Below are positions 58,301 through 64,000 of a DNA stretch of 64,000 nt, in pieces. The notes beneath the pieces are model-generated. The model searched no databases, was not told the origin of the DNA, and saw only the letters and a program-made list of their open reading frames with translations. Each line of letters opens with the position of its first letter. Position 1 is the stretch's first letter. A program made the position numbers and the translations under genes. This DNA comes from Prostheceraeus crozeri (taxonomy: Eukaryota > Platyhelminthes > Polycladida > Euryleptidae), in contig CAJQUW010006111.1 of assembly GCA_907163375.1 (NCBI GenBank), positions 242,001 through 306,000 of the forward strand, read 5' to 3'.

Positions 58301-61300
58301 GATATCCTGATGACTTTGACCGTTCTCATGACGTTCATAGATATCTCAAATGATTCCTCAGACATTGAAAATTAATCAGTCGATATCCGGGTGACTTTGA
58401 CCGTTCTCATGACGTTCATAGATATCTCAGATGATTCCTCAGACATTGAAAATTAATCAGTCGATATCCGGGTGACTTTGACCGTTCTCATGACGTTCAT
58501 AGATATCTCAGATAATTCCTCAGACATTGAAAATTAATCAGTCGATATCCGGGTGACTTTGACCGTTCTCATGACGTTCATAGATATCTCAAATGATTCC
58601 TCAGACATTGAAAATTAATCAGTCGATATCCGGGTGACTTTGACTGTTCTCATGACGTTCATAGATATCTCAGATGATTTCTCAGACATTGAAAATTAAT
58701 CGGTCGATATCCGGTTGACTTTGACTGTTCTCATGACGTTCATAGATATCTCAGATGATTCCTCAGACATTGAAAATTAATCAGTCGATATCCGGATGAC
58801 TTTGACCGTTCTCATGACGTTCATAGATATCTCAGATGATTCCCCAGACATTGAAAATTAGTCAGTCGATATCCGGGTGACTTTGACCGTTCTTATGACG
58901 TTCATAGATATCTCAGATAATTCCTCAGACATTGAAAATTAATCAGTCGATATCCGGGTGACTTTGACCGTTTTCATGACGTTCATAGATATCTCAAATG
59001 ATTTCTCAGACATTGAAAATTAATCAGTCGATATCCGGGTGACTTTGACCGTTCTCATGACGTTCATAGATATCTCAAAGGATTCCTCAGACTTTGAAAA
59101 TTAATCAGTCGATATCCGGGTGACTTTGACCGTTCTCATGACGTTCATAGATATCTCAAAGGATTCCTCAGACTTTGAAAATTAATCAGTCGATATCCGG
59201 GTGACTTTGACCGTTCTCATGACGTTCATAGATATTTCAGATGATTTCTCAGACATTGAAAATTAATCAGTCGATATCCGGGTGACTTTGACCGTTCTCA
59301 TGACGTTCATAGATATCTCAAATGATTCCTCAGACATTGAAAATTAATCAGTCGATATCCGGGTGACTTTGACCGTTCTCATGACGTTCATAGATATCTC
59401 AGATAATTCCTCAGACATTGAAAATTAATCAGTCGATATCCGGGTGACTTTGACCGTTCTCATGACGTTCATAGATATCTCAAATGATTCCTCAGGCATT
59501 GAAAATTAATCAGTCGATATCCGGGTGACTTTGACCGTTCTCATGGCGTTCATAGATATCTCAAATGATTTCTCAGACATTGAAAATTAATCGGTCGATA
59601 TCCGGGTGACTTTGACCGTTCTCATGACGTTCATAGATATCTCAGATCATTCCTCAGACATTGAAAATTAATCAGTCGATATCCGGGTGACTTTGACCGT
59701 TCTCATGACGTTCATAGATATCTCAGATAATTCCTCAGACATTGAAAATTAATCAGTCGATATCCGGGTGACTTTGACCGTTCTCATGACGTTCATAGAT
59801 AACTCAAATGATTCCTCAGACATTGAAAATTAATCAGTCGATATCCGGATGACTTTGACCGTTCTCATGACGTTCATAGATATCTCAAATGATTTCTCAG
59901 ACATTGAAAATTAGTCGGTCGATATCCGGGTGACTTTGACCGTTCTCATGACGTTCATAGATATCTCAAATGATATCTCAGACATTGAAAATTAATCAGT
60001 CGATATGCGGGTGACTTTGACCGTTCTCATGACGTTCATAGATATCTCAAATGATTCCTCAGACATTGAAAATTAATCAGTCGATATCCGGGAGACTTTG
60101 ACTGTTCTCATGACGATCATAGATATCTCAAATGATTCCTCAGACATTGAAAATTAATCGGTCGATATGCGGGTGACTTTGACCGTTCTCATGACGTTCA
60201 TAGATATTTCAGATGATTTCTCAGACATTGAAAATTAATCAGTCGATATCCGGGTGACTTTGACCGTTCTCATGACGTTCATAGATATCTCAAATGATTC
60301 CTCAGACATTGAATATTAATCAGTCGATATCCGGTGACTTTGACCGTTCTCATGACGTTCATAGATATCTCAAAGGATTCCTCAGACATTGAACATTAAT
60401 CAGTCGATATCCGGGTGACTTTGACCGTTCTCATGACGTTCATAGATATCTCAAATGATTTCTCAGACATTGAAAATTAATCAGTCGATATCCGGGTGAC
60501 TTTGACCGTTCTCATGACGTTCATAGATATCTCAGATGATTCCTCAGACATTGAAAATTAATCGGTCGATATGCGGGTGACTTTGACCGTTCTCATGACG
60601 TTCATAGATATCTCAAATGATTTCTCAGACATTGAAAATTAATCAGTCGATATCCGGGTGACTTTGACCGTTCTCATGACGTTCATAGATATCTCAAATG
60701 ATTCCTCGGACATTGAAAATTAATCAGTCGATATCCGGGTGACTTTGACCGTTCTCATGACGTTCATAGATATCTCAGATAATTCCTCAGACATTGAAAA
60801 TTAATCAGTCGATATCCGGGTGACTTTGACCGCTCTCATGACGTTCATAGATATCTCAGATAATTCCTCAGACATTGAAAATTAATCAGTCGATATCCGG
60901 GTGACTTTGACCGTTCTCATGACGTTCATAGATATCTCAAATGATTTCTCAGACATTGAAAATTAATCAGTCGATATCCGGGTGACTTTGACCGTTCTCA
61001 TGACGTTCATAGATATCTCAAATGATTCCTCAGACATTGAAAATTAATCAGTCGATATCCGGGTGACTTTGACCGTTCTCATGACGTTCATAGATATCTC
61101 AAATGATTTCTCAGACATTGAAAATTAATCAGTCGATATCCGGGTGACTTTGACCGTTCTCATGACGTTCATAGATATCTCAAATGGTTCCTCAGACATT
61201 GAAAATTAATCGGTCGATATGCGGGTGACTTTGACCGTTCTCATGACGTTCATAGATATCTCAAATGATTTCTCAGACATTGAAAATTAATCAGTCGATA

Positions 61301-64000
61301 TCCGGGTGACTTTGACCGTTCTCATGACGTTCATAGATATCTCAAATGATTCCTCAGACATTGAAAATTAATCAGTCGATATCCGGGTGACTTTGACCGT
61401 TCTCATGACGTTCATAGATATCTCAGATAATTCCTCAGACATAGAAAATTAATCAGTCGATATCCGGGTGACTTTGACCGTTCTCATGACGTTCATAGAT
61501 ATCTCAAATGATTCCTCAGACATTGAAAATTAATCAGTCGATATCCGGGTGACTTTGACCGTTCTCATGACGTTCATAGATATCTCAAAGGATTCCTCAG
61601 ACTTTGAAAATTAATCAGTCGATATCCGGGTGACTTTGACTGTTCTCATGACGTTCATAGATATCTCAGATAATTCCTCAGACATTGAAAATTAATCAGT
61701 CGATATCCGGGTGACTTTGACCGTTCTCATGACGTTCATAGATATCTCAAATGATTCCTCAGACATTGAAAATTAATCAGTCGATATCCGGGTGACTTTG
61801 ACCGTTCTCATGACGTTCATAGATATCTCAAATGATTTCTCAGACATTGAAAATTAGTCGGTCGATATCCGGGTGACTTTGACCGTTCTCATGACGTTCA
61901 TAGATATCTCAAATGATATCTCAGACATTGAAAATTAATCAGTCGATATGCGGGTGACTTTGACCGGTCTCATGACGTTCATAGATATCTCAAATGATTC
62001 CTCAGACATTGAAAATTAATCAGTCGATATCCGGGAGACTTTGACTGTTCTCATGACGATCATAGATATCTCAAATGATTCCTCAGACATTGAAAATTAA
62101 TCGGTCGATATGCGGGTGACTTTGACCGTTCTCATGACGTTCATAGATATTTCAGATGATTTCTCAGACATTGAAAATTAATCAGTCGATATCCGGGTGA
62201 CTTTGACCGTTCTCATGACGTTCATAGATATCTCAAATGATTTCTCAGACATTGAAAATTAATCAGTCGATATCCGGGTGACTTTGACCGTTCTCATGAC
62301 GTTCATAGATATCTCAGATAATTCCTCAGACATTGAAAATTAATCAGTCGATATCCGGGTGACTTTGACCGTTCTCATGACGTTCATAGATATCTCAAAT
62401 GATTTCTCAGACATTGAAAATTAATCAGTCGATATCCGGGTGACTTTGACCGTTCTCATGACGTTCATAGATATCTCAAATGATTTCTCAGACATTGAAA
62501 ATTAATCAGTCGATATCCGGGTGACTTTGACCGTTCTCATGACGTTCATAGATATCTCAAATGATTCCTCAGACATTGAAAATTAATCAGTCGATATCCG
62601 GGTGACTTTGACCGTTCTCATGACGTTCATAGATATCTCAAATGATTTCTCAGACATTGAAAATTAATCAGTCGATATCCGGGTGACTTTGACCGTTCTC
62701 ATGACGTTCATAGATATCTCAAATGGTTCCTCAGACATTGAAAATTAATCGGTCGATATGCGGGTGACTTTGACCGTTCTCATGACGTTCATAGATATCT
62801 CAAATGATTTCTCAGACATTGAAAATTAATCAGTCGATATCCGGGTGACTTTGACCGTTCTCATGACGTTCATAGATATCTCAAATGATTCCTCAGACAT
62901 TGAAAATTAATCAGTCGATATCCGGGTGACTTTGACCGTTCTCATGACGTTCATAGATATCTCAGATAATTCCTCAGACATAGAAAATTAATCAGTCGAT
63001 ATCCGGGTGACTTTGACCGTTCTCATGACGTTCATAGATATCTCAAATGATTCCTCAGACATTGAAAATTAATCAGTCGATATCCGGGTGACTTTGACCG
63101 TTCTCATGACGTTCATAGATATCTCAAATGATTTCTCAGACATTGAAAATTAATCAGTCGATATCCGGGTGACTTTGACCGCTCTCATGACGTTCATAGA
63201 TATCTCAGATAATTCCTCAGACATTGAAAATTAATCAGTCGATATCCGGGTGACTTTGACCGTTCTCATGACGTTCATAGATATCTCAAATGATTCCTCA
63301 GACATTGAAAATTAATCAGTCGATATCCGGTGACTTTGACCGTTCTCATGACGTTCATAGATATCTCAAATGATTTCTCAGACATTGAAAATTAGTCGGT
63401 CGATATCCGGGTGACTTTGACCGTTCTCATGACGTTCATAGATATCTCAAATGATATCTCAGACATTGAAAATTAATCAGTCGATATGCGGGTGACTTTG
63501 ACCGGTCTCATGACGTTCATAGATATCTCAAATGATTCCTCAGACATTGAAAATTAATCAGTCGATATCCGGGAGACTTTGACTGTTCTCATGACGATCA
63601 TAGATATCTCAAATGATTCCTCAGACATTGAAAATTAATCGGTCGATATCCGGGTGACTTTGACCGTTCTCATGACGTTCATAGATATTTCAGATGATTT
63701 CTCAGACATTGAAAATTAATCAGTCGATATCCGGGTGACTTTGACCGTTCTCATGACGTTCATAGATATCTCAAATGATTTCTCAGACATTGAAAATTAA
63801 TCAGTCGATATCCGGGTGACTTTGACCGTTCTCATGACGTTCATAGATATCTCAGATAATTCCTCAGACATTGAAAATTAATCAGTCGATATCCGGGTGA
63901 CTTTGACCGTTCTCATGACGTTCATAGATATCTCAAATGATTTCTCAGACATTGAAAATTAATCAGTCGATATCCGGGTGACTTTGACCGTTCTCATGAC
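58301..64000. repeat. 81-bp satellite array with higher-order repeats, open at window end
   Basis: Units start GACTTTGACCGTTCTCATGA and repeat every 81 bp (58393, 58474 and so on), about 70 units, running past the window end. Most differences are at a few fixed places: CAAATGA/CAGATGA/CAGATAA, TTCCTC/TTTCTC, AATCAGTC/AATCGGTC, CCGGG/GCGGG. A rare unit with TGACGATCAT lies at 60111, 62054 and 63592, that is 24 and then 19 units apart (less one base at single-base-deleted units), and its neighbours recur in the same order. All frames contain stops, so it is not coding. Confidence 0.98.

Overview
This is repeat-dominated nuclear DNA of an animal, most likely an invertebrate. It is AT-rich, has no long open frames, and shows no operons, tRNA genes or CRISPR arrays. 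It holds hAT-type DNA transposons, non-LTR retrotransposon relics with ATT-type tails, Penelope-like (GIY-YIG) relics, a tRNA-derived SINE and seven sizeable tandem arrays. I cannot name the species. I saw no LTR retroelement, Polinton or virus copy.

Layout. 1-8.5 kb: two LINE relics, a degraded hAT-like copy, a pogo-like MITE with an amplified end, and a 1.3 kb inverted-repeat element split by an inserted hAT-like copy. 8.76-8.93 kb: a candidate host exon coding for a membrane segment. 9.9-10.17 kb: an extreme G tract. 10.5-13.7 kb: a Penelope relic inside an inverted repeat, then an RTE-like LINE. 16.7-24.2 kb: three hAT-type elements, a SINE and a hAT whose end became a minisatellite. 24.9-27.2 kb: a 73-bp satellite running into a Penelope 3-prime end, itself split by a LINE. 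27.8-32 kb: three more hAT elements and a G-depleted block. 35-36 kb: a Penelope relic with an internal 39-bp array. 38.1-39.6 kb: a 76-bp satellite. 40.5-50.9 kb: more hAT-type elements, two LINE relics, a Penelope-like relic, an inverted-repeat element and a second candidate host exon (41.8 kb). 52.1-56.3 kb: two minus-strand frames that may be F5/8C (fucolectin-type) exons, a third copy of the first hAT-like family, a mariner-like MITE and a 35-bp array. 58.3-64 kb: an 81-bp satellite with higher-order structure running off the window.

Two themes stand out. First, eight inverted-repeat elements carry target duplications of 8 bp that are perfect or differ at one position, so their ends are read to the base. 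Second, four arrays sit on transposon ends or coding pieces (pogo-like MITE end, hAT end, Penelope 3-prime end, Penelope coding region), which suggests local satellite birth from mobile elements. Host coding content is thin: two plus-strand exons with compatible phase (8.8 and 41.8 kb, intron about 33 kb if linked) and two minus-strand frames at 52 and 56 kb. All host-gene calls are tentative.
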